A stretch of 43,069 nt of DNA from positions 1-43,069 of IMG/VR virus record IMGVR_UViG_3300047297_000112; one strand, 5' to 3'. Within the stretch, counting starts at the first letter, position 1, and each line of letters opens with the position of its first letter. The notes beneath the pieces were generated by a model, which did no database searches, was not told where the DNA came from, and was given only the letters and a program-made list of their open reading frames with translations. Position numbers and translations under genes: made by a program. This stretch comes from a virus. This document shows positions 19,401-25,734 of the stretch, piece by piece.

Positions 19401-22400
19401 GAAGCTTCTGCAGCACAGGTTATCAAGCTGCTGGGTGCAGAAGGGCGGATGAATGTTATCAACCGCAAGATTCTGCAGTTGGTTTCTCGAGTGGTCAGCC
19501 CTGATCTAAAGATTAAGTTCGTGACCTCTGAGACGGCACCGAGCATGGTGCTTGAGAAACCCACGACCAATGCCCGTGGCTGGTTTGTGATCAAGGATGG
19601 CCAGGAAGAGATTTATGTCTTGAGCCCTGAGTTCGTGAACTCTGGCTTGACGGCCGAGACGTTGCTCCACGAGCTGGTGCACGCTGCCGTGGCTCGTGTG
19701 ATTGACCAGCCGTCCAAAGACGCTCAGGAGCTAGTGGCCGAGCTTGAAGCACTCCGAGTTAAGGCCCAGGAGTACGCAACAGCCAATGGCTTGACCCAGT
19801 ACGTGCCTGCTTTGGCCAACGTGCAAGAGTTCGTGGCTTGGGGCATGAGCAACCTGGGTCTGCAGCGTGATGTGCTGACAAAAATCACAATGCCATCCAA
19901 GACAGGCTCAAACCGTCTAATCAACGGCATGCAGAAGTTTATCTCTGCACTGACCGGTCTGTTGTTCAAGAAGCCTGATGCCAACATTGACAATGGCCTG
20001 GCTGTGCTGGTCAGCAATGTGTCAGGTTTGTTCTTTGAAGCATCCCAGGTCACCGCCCGTACCGAGATCAATTTGAATCTCGCTCAAGAAACTGTTGAGC
20101 CAATTGACGCTTACACGACCTTGGACATCCACCAGGCGCTCGATAACGGCACGCTGGAGCCCGACTTTAAGGATCACCTGGCCAACCTTCTGGGTGGCAT
20201 CGTTCAGCGCCTCCACGGCCCGTATGGTGCGTTTGCTGCGGCCATGCGCAAGACCGAGGCTGGCAACCCTCTGGCGGTATGGCTGAAAGCCTTGGAAACA
20301 GGTCAGGCACCGTTTGCCTCAAAGATCGTGGCATCGGGATTTGCAGGGTCTGCTCAGGAAGACTTTGCGATGCAACAGGTAGAAGCTACTGTAAAGGCCG
20401 CATTGGATGGCAACGAGTCTTTGACCAAGATTGCTTACAAGCAATTGTCCGACCTTTACACCGAGGTCAAAGGCAAGCTGAAGCCGTCTGACTTTAAGTC
20501 CCAAGCAGACTATGATTTTGTCTTCAAGCTAGAGAGCGATAACGGCGATCGCTCTGATTACCTGGCTCGATTTGCTGCTCTGGGTCTGGCCAATCAGCAA
20601 TTCAATAGCATGTTGAAAATGGCCACTGAGCGAGATACTCGTCGGTTTGGTGAAGGCCAAACTTTCACTCAGCGTCTTGAGAACATCTTTGAAAAGATTG
20701 TGGCTTTCTTCAATGAAAAAGTCACCAAGACTTATGCAGGCCAAAATGCTGATGAAAAGCTTGAAGCTTTCGTCGGTCAGTTGGTAGACATTGAAGCTAA
20801 GAAGCGACATGCAATCAAACGCAAAGCAACACGCACCAACTACTTGGCTCCGGTAGAAGAGGGTGCCAAGAAAGCAACTGATGCCATTCGTTCTAAGGTA
20901 GGTGACCTTGCGGGTTCAGCGTTTGTGCGCAACAACAGTTTTGCTGTGGTTCGTGCTGCAGGCGGGTTGGCCCGTACTGTGGCAAATGATCAAGTAGAGT
21001 TCTTCCTAGATGGTTTGCAGCGTTTGAGAGACAAAGAGTTCACTGGCCGACAAGGTGTTGTTGCTGGTTTGCTGACTGACTTAAAAGGGCCGTTGGCGCA
21101 CTTTGCTGCGCTGCTACGTGAAACAAAACGCCATGAAGGTGAACGCAAAGCCATTATTTCTCAGCATGCCAAGCTGGCGCTGAGCACGTTCTTGAATGGC
21201 AAAGACCTCAGTGCAGAAGCTAAAGCCAGCATCACGTCAGTGTTCATGCGGACGGGTATGCATAACCTGCTTGAGTCAATGGGCTTGGCTGATCTGGAAA
21301 AGTTGGTTGGCGATCCTGTTGAGTTGAACAAAGCAATTGCTGCTGTGGAAAGTCAACTGACTGGAAAGCTCAAAGACCGCTACATTGAACAAGCTAATGC
21401 GTTGGGTTTCTACAAAGCAACCGGTAAGTCTCGCAATCCTGTTTTGATGCTGAACGCTTACCTGATTGCTCGAATGGCCGGTACTCAGTTCAAAAAGCAA
21501 GTGACTGAACAAGAAGCCAAACAAGTTGAGGCAACCATTGCTTCACTGGTTTCGTTGTACGCCTTGAAATACACCAGCGTTCAAGACCTGGCTCAAGCCA
21601 AGCAGGTGTTCCGTTCTGAGAACATTCGCACTGACGGCAACGGAGTAGAGTTTGTACTGAAGCTGCACAAGCAAATGGAAGCTGAATCGTTGGAGCGTTT
21701 GTTTAAAGGTAATCCTGCTTTGATGATTCACGGCTACACGCCTGAAATCTTAAATCCGCACACCGCTATTGCAATTGCTGATGAAGCAGAGGGCGCAAAC
21801 CTGGAAGCCCAAGGTTATTCCAAAGGAGCCAAGGTCACGCAAGATGCTGCTGATCCTGACAAGACCAGCAAGCGCATCTACGTGTTGCGGGATGGTGGCT
21901 TGATGTCATACTTGACTGGAGTGTTTTCTTTGAATGGCTTGCAAGCCAAAGGCACAAAGAAGCAAAACGGCTATGTAAATGTCACTACACAAGCAGGCCT
22001 GAACAACGCAAGCCTGCAAGCAGACATCACCAATGCCAAGCTGCAGTCATTGCAAGGCAAGAACGATCCTCGCCGTGATCTGTCTCAGCAGTCTGGCAAT
22101 TACCTGGTGCCTGTGTTCAACGAGATGGGTGAAATTGTGAATTGGCGTTACATGATGGCCGAAAGCACAAAAGATACATTGCTGGAACGAGACAACCGCT
22201 TTGAGAACATTCTGGGTGTGTTGGCTGGCTCGATTTATGACAAAGAAACTACGCAACAGCAAAACCTGAAAGCAGTTGAAGTGTTGCTAGAGCAATTCAA
22301 TTCTGAGTACGCAACACGCAGTGATTCTTACATTGAGATTGGTGAGCGTAGTGCCGATCCTGAAATGCAAGCCATTTGGAATCTGTTGCCAGAGGCCACA

Positions 22401-23552
22401 AAACGTGATGTACGAAAGGTCTGGGGACGCAACGGCATGAAAGTCCGTAGTGATGCTTTGGACTTGATGTTTGGATACCGCAAGTTGTCTGCAGCTGAGT
22501 TCTTGAGAAACGATCCTGAGACTCTTCAAGGTGTGCAGAAAATCATGCGTGAATGGTTTAACACCTACGCACGTTCACGAGGTATGGATGAACAAGAGGC
22601 CGACAACTATGCCAAGCGTCTTGGCTTGGCTTTGACCAAAGGCGAGCGTGCATGGCAGGAAATTGTTCGGGAAGCCAAGGACCTCATTGTGGTCAAAACA
22701 GGTGTAGTGATGTTGGGCAACATCTGGTCGAACATCTCGTTGTTGGCTATGTCTGGTGTGCCATTGAAAGACATGCTGCACCACCACTTGGTGGCAATGA
22801 AAGGCGCAACTGCATATCAACGAGACAGCGAGCGTTTGGCACAATTACAAACAGTGCTTGAGGTAGGCTACAACGCAAACGATGCACAACAGATTCAAGA
22901 CGAAATCGTTCGATTGAAAGACGCCATTGCGCGTAACCCTGTGCGTGAATTGATTAAAGCCGGCTTAATGCCAACCATCGTAGAAGATGTTGCGGCCGAA
23001 GAAGACATCTACTCATACAAAAATGCTTTGGCACGGAAGGCAGAACGCTTTACCAACCAGTTGAACCCTACGATCAAAGCGGTTGGACGAGTGGCCTACA
23101 TGTCTCACGACACCAAGATGTATCAATCGCTGAGTCGTATCACGCAGCTGTCTGATTTCGTGGCTCGATACACCCTGTACCAACACCTGACGACGCGCAG
23201 CAACAACCCGTTGAGCCAAGCAGATGCAATCCAGGAAGCTTCTGATGCGTTTGTGAATTACGACATTCCAATGCATCGTGGAATTCAGTTCACTGATGAC
23301 ATGGGTTTTACGCCGTTCACTAAATATTTCTTGCGCATTCAACGTGTGCTGTTGAAGCTGGCTCGTGAAAACCCTGCTCGAGTATTGATGGCAATTGGTT
23401 TGAATAGCTACATGGACTTAGGCCCCATCGTGTTAGAGAGCTCATTCACACACCACATTGGAAACAATCCGTTGCGGTCGGGCGCATTCCAGTTCCCTGG
23501 AGCGCTAGATGATCTGGCCACAGTCAACGCTGCAATGGCGGTGTTGAAGTAA
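13419..23552 (+). CDS. Giant virion-associated RNA polymerase (N4 vRNAP-type) with HExxH domain
   Basis: A 3,377-residue polyvalent virion protein, injected with the DNA in N4-type phages to transcribe early genes. The polymerase core lies at about residues 860-1930. Motif A is VDGVSNGSI with catalytic Asp1426. Motif B is R1524-x3-K1528-x7-Y1536-G. Motif C is NNHDAVG with His1790 and Asp1791, preceded by THALDSAVSH. A TxxGR-like element (WKQQRSG, Arg1284) is degenerate. Spacings (142, 102 and 263 residues) are close to those I recall for N4 mini-vRNAP. The N-terminal third is Ala/Gly-rich with a glycine-rich hydrophobic stretch (about 354-380). After an Ala/Pro linker (about 1945-1972) comes an HExxH zinc-peptidase-like motif (His2084, Glu2085, His2088; possible third ligand Glu2137). 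The C-terminal 1,100 residues are helical and unassigned; in N4 this part serves encapsidation. Confidence 0.9.
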   Translation: MAEFDLDAYLNNKLGNPNPGKVDDVLRAKDAKIVELQQFRENLAQNTDKALTAQTIVNGRTWGEYGKDVALSAVQGLDTLAKLPAMALDKATEGNFYGTETQKISAMSDEREKLKSAFAQAKGQQKAQAAKEAGEAAKAYVGESALGTGAQIAAEFGSAFWEAAKDPGSLPEFLAQQVAQLGVMGKVGRASELAAQSVLKAAPALAATKAGQAAVSRVGTAGAVGTGAVLQGVDVGSDTMSRIMQLPDGVWGQNPEFMARASEIGAPAAKQEIASRLASEATIQGAATSLLSAALPGGTAIEKAVMGKSLGGIKAIPKAFVGEAGQEGIEEGTGKFFGNAGVKQIDSTQALSEGVGAAAGQGAFLGGALGGGINGVQTGLNALGNIGLEKREKEATRSEAVKAAIESGNVSALVDPKNPVYAPDQAIAALFGNSQKEGTTPEGKQANLEQASKIISDLESQRTKAEQAYATVSPEGIAQYQNQLAEADLAGNKELATLLKEQLADATKDTKSAERLQNQINRIDGQLTRAREVLTAFNQQNQSTDFDVDAEVAKITPADPVASQDAASRIINLSMAIPERLNATVADSLAADSSNGLSESQRTYLRTFSQARIAENSLKDMGKVSKEIYSGSAPNAPGIKYIGLTNYRSNVTAALAAGNQSAADNQLGMLTRFEANHQNKAQAASEALSAFQQDGIDRRIVRNANGDWSIEQGLWADNKQRVLNGGLNINNNAEKLVADTQTEAEAIFKTAAELKAAYAVKFGSTNVVGASNVQNVSQASEGIQGTKEKLPAEASQEIGTTESSATARTDGVAATVGGEPPASSVKTVADAPVQEQQQSTESTSDETEQATETVGLTALQEKSPEGTSHDQKKLGDFFTQSVGKETDGSKRPLVAVKNFMSAVAAGTVKIGQYIKDQNLGEGSKPMAWAKFVEKAAAWAPIITRNLKTGVDQRFHYLNPILLMQVLSAEGKSTAEIEENVKTAIAAAVFGYTADQAGRPELNDDKAINGILGRSKDSPVSPDAKELLANVGVYQSQVIDSLGSAVMDALGLKLNPNASQDMLAKMRVSLGGHALKLMEDTGLLVRSDMTNGEMNRLRSENLFEDSESGNQTNEAVSFSDSIKGHIFFKLARDKAGEPAGAAKEIADAIKGSQSLIQNLFGIESSIAFPSLTPAKGLQKESDTGMGLPGFMKKVFKLNQSRPWKVNKDPLTVLSFFSEEEGMAMAGIEDSSEHTHRRNFNSKRAKNDGLSREFRNFMEFVGELATSEKKLDQEFYLNQEMWKQQRSGYKSTTVNPNTSKIVRWLVAPDSWSTEIKLNDEAQLQSFMLRASEGFGIKPEKADSQKAVDDLAKVMQDPTMQAAVKALQAVLFSKDAQLSEQQRMAIMEAVTAGKQKLHTLASLIAYARYQQAVDTNAESFTTNLMGEVDGVSNGSILNSIMYGAAATAEQLNTLLEKGGIYTLGSKFNQYNLWRGTPGHQDIYESNAQDLHTYVNSMPESTRVVTAAIWNTAGSPINAAQEATKDGRDLLKGPINPLNYGGGFKSIIGKMAYNYVDTIYEKLEGFSRKGADQATVYEFVRNVNVLLAAGRAPQMPIGKPIAYYLGYTLSKAQEAALRKAYSETIGVAAKEVVGTNFKPFLDRSKLVTQTVNLTYGLYEAIYNASREAMIKEMGIPMKSGEPIHDLTVAQEVELTERLKDILPVMHTVMSKDEGFVENGILLAKKTRKQNNAAPYKVVVGFGSKLKNDASQLTASGRSTVQTDPGVIAISGTTHALDSAVSHAVQEANHVLNNHDAVGAGINVLGESAQLLNKNTWSKTLNYSPLNEAHDALMRVVQGIVAMDQRGELTPEMKAAIKDKLKELSKKNRGSKVESIVDTTAFNIFNEALEANRIKFGAMAQWVVVDQYAMDGGSYQVTDADRQEAQSRLDALSPVRAEADLQALNALASSLFGSGAVSAAPVAPAAAAPKATVTSLFGAVGTPAIASDQDLVEFFETTPEASAAQVIKLLGAEGRMNVINRKILQLVSRVVSPDLKIKFVTSETAPSMVLEKPTTNARGWFVIKDGQEEIYVLSPEFVNSGLTAETLLHELVHAAVARVIDQPSKDAQELVAELEALRVKAQEYATANGLTQYVPALANVQEFVAWGMSNLGLQRDVLTKITMPSKTGSNRLINGMQKFISALTGLLFKKPDANIDNGLAVLVSNVSGLFFEASQVTARTEINLNLAQETVEPIDAYTTLDIHQALDNGTLEPDFKDHLANLLGGIVQRLHGPYGAFAAAMRKTEAGNPLAVWLKALETGQAPFASKIVASGFAGSAQEDFAMQQVEATVKAALDGNESLTKIAYKQLSDLYTEVKGKLKPSDFKSQADYDFVFKLESDNGDRSDYLARFAALGLANQQFNSMLKMATERDTRRFGEGQTFTQRLENIFEKIVAFFNEKVTKTYAGQNADEKLEAFVGQLVDIEAKKRHAIKRKATRTNYLAPVEEGAKKATDAIRSKVGDLAGSAFVRNNSFAVVRAAGGLARTVANDQVEFFLDGLQRLRDKEFTGRQGVVAGLLTDLKGPLAHFAALLRETKRHEGERKAIISQHAKLALSTFLNGKDLSAEAKASITSVFMRTGMHNLLESMGLADLEKLVGDPVELNKAIAAVESQLTGKLKDRYIEQANALGFYKATGKSRNPVLMLNAYLIARMAGTQFKKQVTEQEAKQVEATIASLVSLYALKYTSVQDLAQAKQVFRSENIRTDGNGVEFVLKLHKQMEAESLERLFKGNPALMIHGYTPEILNPHTAIAIADEAEGANLEAQGYSKGAKVTQDAADPDKTSKRIYVLRDGGLMSYLTGVFSLNGLQAKGTKKQNGYVNVTTQAGLNNASLQADITNAKLQSLQGKNDPRRDLSQQSGNYLVPVFNEMGEIVNWRYMMAESTKDTLLERDNRFENILGVLAGSIYDKETTQQQNLKAVEVLLEQFNSEYATRSDSYIEIGERSADPEMQAIWNLLPEATKRDVRKVWGRNGMKVRSDALDLMFGYRKLSAAEFLRNDPETLQGVQKIMREWFNTYARSRGMDEQEADNYAKRLGLALTKGERAWQEIVREAKDLIVVKTGVVMLGNIWSNISLLAMSGVPLKDMLHHHLVAMKGATAYQRDSERLAQLQTVLEVGYNANDAQQIQDEIVRLKDAIARNPVRELIKAGLMPTIVEDVAAEEDIYSYKNALARKAERFTNQLNPTIKAVGRVAYMSHDTKMYQSLSRITQLSDFVARYTLYQHLTTRSNNPLSQADAIQEASDAFVNYDIPMHRGIQFTDDMGFTPFTKYFLRIQRVLLKLARENPARVLMAIGLNSYMDLGPIVLESSFTHHIGNNPLRSGAFQFPGALDDLATVNAAMAVLK

Positions 23553-23585
23553 AAGAAAAGCCCCTGTCTCGAAAGAGCAGGGGCT
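23551..23585 (-). terminator. Minus-strand intrinsic terminator (end of RNA region)
   Basis: Stem AGCCCCTG (23559-23566) with CAGGGGCT (23578-23585), extended inside by CTC/GAG around a GAAA (plus sense) loop. Read on the minus strand, the stem is followed by TTTTCTTTT; on the plus strand there is no T-run. The stop signal therefore points leftward, ending transcripts that cross 23586-24211. Confidence 0.8.
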
Positions 23586-23600
23586 CTGTGATGGCACACC

Positions 23601-23798
23601 ATCATTGAAACGTACTGGGCTTGATTCCAGTTTAGCAACCCACTAGCCGTTGCCGCCGATTGGATGGGCGTCCCCAGGGCCAACTCCATTTTTCTATAAG
23701 CACCTTCGCAGGGCAACCGCCGGGGGGCCACTCCCGCGCTACCTTGAATGTTTCTGCATCGTGCCTAGCGTGTCCATCCACGCCGACGTTTCAATGAT
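23601..23798. repeat. Perfect 12-nt long-range inverted repeat
   Basis: ATCATTGAAACG at 23601-23612 is exactly complementary to CGTTTCAATGAT at 23787-23798. The arms are 174 nt apart and would close a domain holding the GC-rich part of the structured region. Confidence 0.85.
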
Positions 23799-23800
23799 AG

Positions 23801-23945
23801 TTCCCGTCTCTCCGGGATGTCACACGAATGTTCTTGTGCTGTTGCTTGCCCAAGGGGTTAGTGCACTACCCTTGCGACTCACACTGGTTGATCGTGTATA
23901 ACCGCTGCTCGTTGATGTTTGGTTTCTGTCTCTCCAGAATGTCAC
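23801..23945. repeat. Two copies of a covarying hairpin module
   Basis: Copy 1 is at 23801-23823 and copy 2 at 23923-23945. Each has a 5-bp stem, an identical TCTCTC loop (GAGAGA on the minus strand) and an identical TGTCAC flank. The stems are TCCCG/CGGGA and TTCTG/CAGAA. The only four differences in 23 positions form two compensated C-G to T-A pair changes. Confidence 0.85.
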
Positions 23946-24077
23946 GCCGTTCTGCTGGACTTCTGCACTCCAGGCGTTCTCATGTCGCAATTACTCGCAA
24001 TCCAGCTTGGGCGGCACCTCGCATCTTGGGCCGACAATTCACAAGCCAAGGCTTGCAAGAGAAATAAGTTGATGTCG

Positions 24078-24148
24078 CTATCAAGAAAGCAGCCTGTCCC
24101 TTTAACCACATCTCCAAAGAGTTGTAATTCAGGCCGCTTACTTGATAG
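24078..24148. repeat. Long imperfect hairpin in the structured region
   Basis: Left arm 24078-24096 and right arm 24130-24148 pair as CTATCAAG/CTTGATAG, AAGC/GCTT and GCCTG/CAGGC. They are separated only by the single mismatches A24086-A24140 and A24091-C24135. The 33-nt apical part contains a further small CTC/GAG hairpin. Confidence 0.8.
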
Positions 24149-24211
24149 TCATCCCTTACGGGGATGAATCGGACTGCCAGATTTTATAGCCTTCCTGCAG
24201 TCAATGCCAGG

Positions 24212-24517
24212 CTATTGCTTGATGAGAATTTCCTCAAGAGTCCCACCCTTCTCAAGGTGATTCTGAACCCATTGGGGTTTACTTCCTCGACCGGACCAGA
24301 AGTTGGAGCCGGATTGATACTTCATAGCAACCTTGGGCCTATTGGAAATAGGCTTTGGGGGCTCACCAAAAGTTAGGTCTCTGGAACGAATGCCAAAAAT
24401 TTTTATCTTGGTGTTGATGTCTTCAATTGCAGCGGTTCGAGCTTTGCTGAGTAAAGTGTCTCTTTCTTTTTGCAAAGCGTCGATTTGCTTTTGAAGCTCA
24501 TCTAGCTGGTTTGCCAT
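24212..24517 (-). CDS. H-NS-like nucleoid/xenogeneic silencer protein
   Basis: A 101-residue protein with the two-part H-NS layout. The N-terminus is a coiled-coil oligomerisation helix (LDELQKQIDALQKERDTLL). The C-terminus is an AT-hook-like DNA-binding motif (FWSGRGSKPQWVQNHLEKGG), which matches the WSGRGRKPKW signature of H-NS/MvaT-type proteins, with a Phe-Trp start. Such phage proteins can bind AT-rich DNA, act as decoys for, or mix with, host H-NS. The start at ATG 24517 is preferred because of AGAG about 6 bases upstream and because it gives the normal length. An in-frame ATG at 24649 would add 44 charged residues but overlaps the next gene. It is the last gene of the minus cluster, and the structured RNA region follows its stop. 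Confidence 0.85.
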   Translation of the reverse strand: MANQLDELQKQIDALQKERDTLLSKARTAAIEDINTKIKIFGIRSRDLTFGEPPKPISNRPKVAMKYQSGSNFWSGRGSKPQWVQNHLEKGGTLEEILIKQ

Positions 24518-24557
24518 GGGTATCTCTTTTGATTTGGGTGGCTTGTCAAAAAGTTCC

Positions 24558-24788
24558 TCAAGAGCTTTCTTGGGTTCTTCTTTCCTCGCCTTTTGACGGG
24601 CTTGTTGGTACTGATTCGTGCTCACAGTATTCCTTGATACAGAGGGCAATCATTGCGATGACAGCTGCGCCCAACAGGATTGCTCCTGATGCAGCAACAA
24701 GTGCTGAAATGAGCGCACCTCCGATCAATAGTACAGCGAGAACGAGGATTGCGGCTAGTGTGTAGCCGATTCCTTTAAGCACGCCCAT
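24558..24788 (-). CDS. Small two-helix membrane protein (holin-like or unknown)
   Basis: A 76-residue protein with two closely spaced hydrophobic stretches (residues about 9-30 and 33-50, Ala/Leu/Ile/Val-rich with Gly) and a charged, Ser/Glu/Lys-rich C-terminal tail. There is no cleavable signal peptide. The topology would fit a small class II holin-like protein or another inner-membrane protein, but no endolysin or spanin gene is near, so I do not name it a holin. It overlaps the possible N-terminal extension of the H-NS-like gene in another frame. The upstream Shine-Dalgarno is poor (GGGGG close to the ATG), which leaves the start uncertain. Confidence 0.55.
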   Translation of the reverse strand: MGVLKGIGYTLAAILVLAVLLIGGALISALVAASGAILLGAAVIAMIALCIKEYCEHESVPTSPSKGEERRTQESS

Positions 24789-24800
24789 ACCCCCAACCTA

Positions 24801-25136
24801 TTAGTTGAACAGGCTGGTAGGTGTCTTTGCTGCAGGCTCAGGTTCTTGAGTAACAGACCCTTGAACTTCTGGTTCAGCCAATACCAAAGCAGGCTCTTCA
24901 GCCGCTTGTACCACTGGAGGAACCACAGTCAAAGTAGGTTTTGCTGGTTCTTCTTCGCCACCGTCAAAGCCAGGGATACCGGCTTCTTCGATGGACAGAT
25001 CAGCAGTGATGCCTGCTTCTTTGCGACCAGCTGTAAAGGAAATCGTCACTTCTTTGCCGGCCAGGTTGATGCCTTGGCTGGAGATGTACTGCTTCAGAGC
25101 AGCGACGATTTCATTTTGTTTGAGCTGAATTTGCAT
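24801..25136 (-). CDS. Small phage protein with TSLF tail (unknown)
   Basis: A 111-residue protein. The N-terminal 60 residues look folded (LKQNEIVAALKQYISSQGIN, then KEVTISFTAGRKEAG), a pattern I remember from small proteins near phage replication genes. An acidic Pro/Glu/Val-rich tail follows and ends in PTSLFN, almost the same last residues as the ssDNA-binding protein (PTTSLFA). The ribosome site CAAGGAAAACCATG is identical to that of the RecA-like ATPase gene. The start overlaps the end of the RuvC-like gene by 26 bases. The function is unknown; the shared tail suggests a common partner protein. Confidence 0.7.
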   Translation of the reverse strand: MQIQLKQNEIVAALKQYISSQGINLAGKEVTISFTAGRKEAGITADLSIEEAGIPGFDGGEEEPAKPTLTVVPPVVQAAEEPALVLAEPEVQGSVTQEPEPAAKTPTSLFN

Positions 25137-25734
25137 GGTTTTCCTTGTGAAGTTTTGCTGCCATGAATGGCAGCATTTGTTGAAATGCGTTGCAGGATAT
25201 GCCCGCGTAAATAGCAGCTACAGCATCAGCCATGTGCTCAGCTTTCGCTTCACTTACGATTGATTTGCCGTTCTGCTTGTACATGGGCCAGTTGGCTTCA
25301 GGATGTGCAGCCATTGCCCATCGAATCATGTCTTGCTTGCTGGCAGTCTTTCGACCATAGCCAGCCATCTTGACTTCCGTGGGGGTCACTTCAAAAAAGG
25401 GAATGCCATTTGCTCTCAGTGCCCCCAGGACGCCCACACAGACTCCGTAGGAAGCCATTGCCCGAGCCGACTGGCTACCGACAGGAACTTCTACAAAGAC
25501 GGCGTGAGCGCCCTTTGCTGCGGCAATAGCACCTTTGTACAGCTGGAATGCTGACTCAAGATCGGAGCTGTTCTGACGCACTTGCTTGCCGGTAGGCAAA
25601 ACAGGGTTTGTCAGATCCAGTAATTCAATCGTGAGTTTTTTGGTTTCCAGGTTCAAAGTGCCTACTGCCAGACCCCAGTTTCGAAGACTGGGATCTTGTC
25701 CAACGACCTTGATGGTGTCAGTGGACTGGCTCAT
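25111..25734 (-). CDS. RuvC-like Holliday junction endonuclease
   Basis: RNase H-fold nuclease likely to cut branched DNA such as Holliday junctions during recombination and before packaging. At 207 residues it is near the RuvC length. It shows GQDPSLRNWG with Asp14 (beta-1 metal ligand), the FVEVP motif with Glu82, the KMAGYGRKTASKQDM segment typical of the substrate-contact region, and AEHMADAVAA with Asp170 (and Glu166) at the C-terminal metal site. The DPSLRNWG form is characteristic of phage RuvC-like proteins. Its 5' end overlaps the upstream small gene by 17 bases and its 3' end the next gene by 26, so the cluster is tightly packed. The enzyme family is clear; the in vivo substrate is inferred. 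Confidence 0.88.
   Translation of the reverse strand: MSQSTDTIKVVGQDPSLRNWGLAVGTLNLETKKLTIELLDLTNPVLPTGKQVRQNSSDLESAFQLYKGAIAAAKGAHAVFVEVPVGSQSARAMASYGVCVGVLGALRANGIPFFEVTPTEVKMAGYGRKTASKQDMIRWAMAAHPEANWPMYKQNGKSIVSEAKAEHMADAVAAIYAGISCNAFQQMLPFMAAKLHKENHANSAQTK

Larger units (their letters stand above)
23555..24185 (-). ncRNA. Candidate large structured RNA (about 600 nt), previously unassigned
   Basis: This is the only long stretch without a convincing gene. It lies between the convergent vRNAP and H-NS-like genes and is dense in inverted repeats. Visible helices include a long stem at 24078-24096/24130-24148 (17 pairs with two single mismatches), a 12-nt perfect pair 23601-23612/23787-23798, a 7-nt pair 23872-23878/23984-23990, the hairpin CATCCC/GGGATG at 24150-24166, the hairpin at 23851-23874, and two covarying hairpins at 23801 and 23923. 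Part of it is GC-rich (39 of 60 bases at 23701-23760). The minus strand is chosen because the end hairpin has its T-run in that direction. A TATAAAAT box on the minus strand lies at about 24181-24188. The size and look recall large phage RNAs such as GOLLD or ROOL, but I cannot show homology. Confidence 0.6.

Noticed and set aside
23650-24067. Short open frames on both strands of the intergenic region
   Set aside because: No ribosome sites, odd composition and no recognisable pattern; the inverted repeats explain the region better.
24150-24200. tRNA-like stretch
   Set aside because: No cloverleaf, T-loop or anticodon arm could be built on either strand.
24182-24208. Minus-strand TTGACT and TATAAA as a sigma-70 promoter
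   Set aside because: The spacer is only 10 bases; the TATAAAAT box is mentioned only as a possible start signal of another kind.
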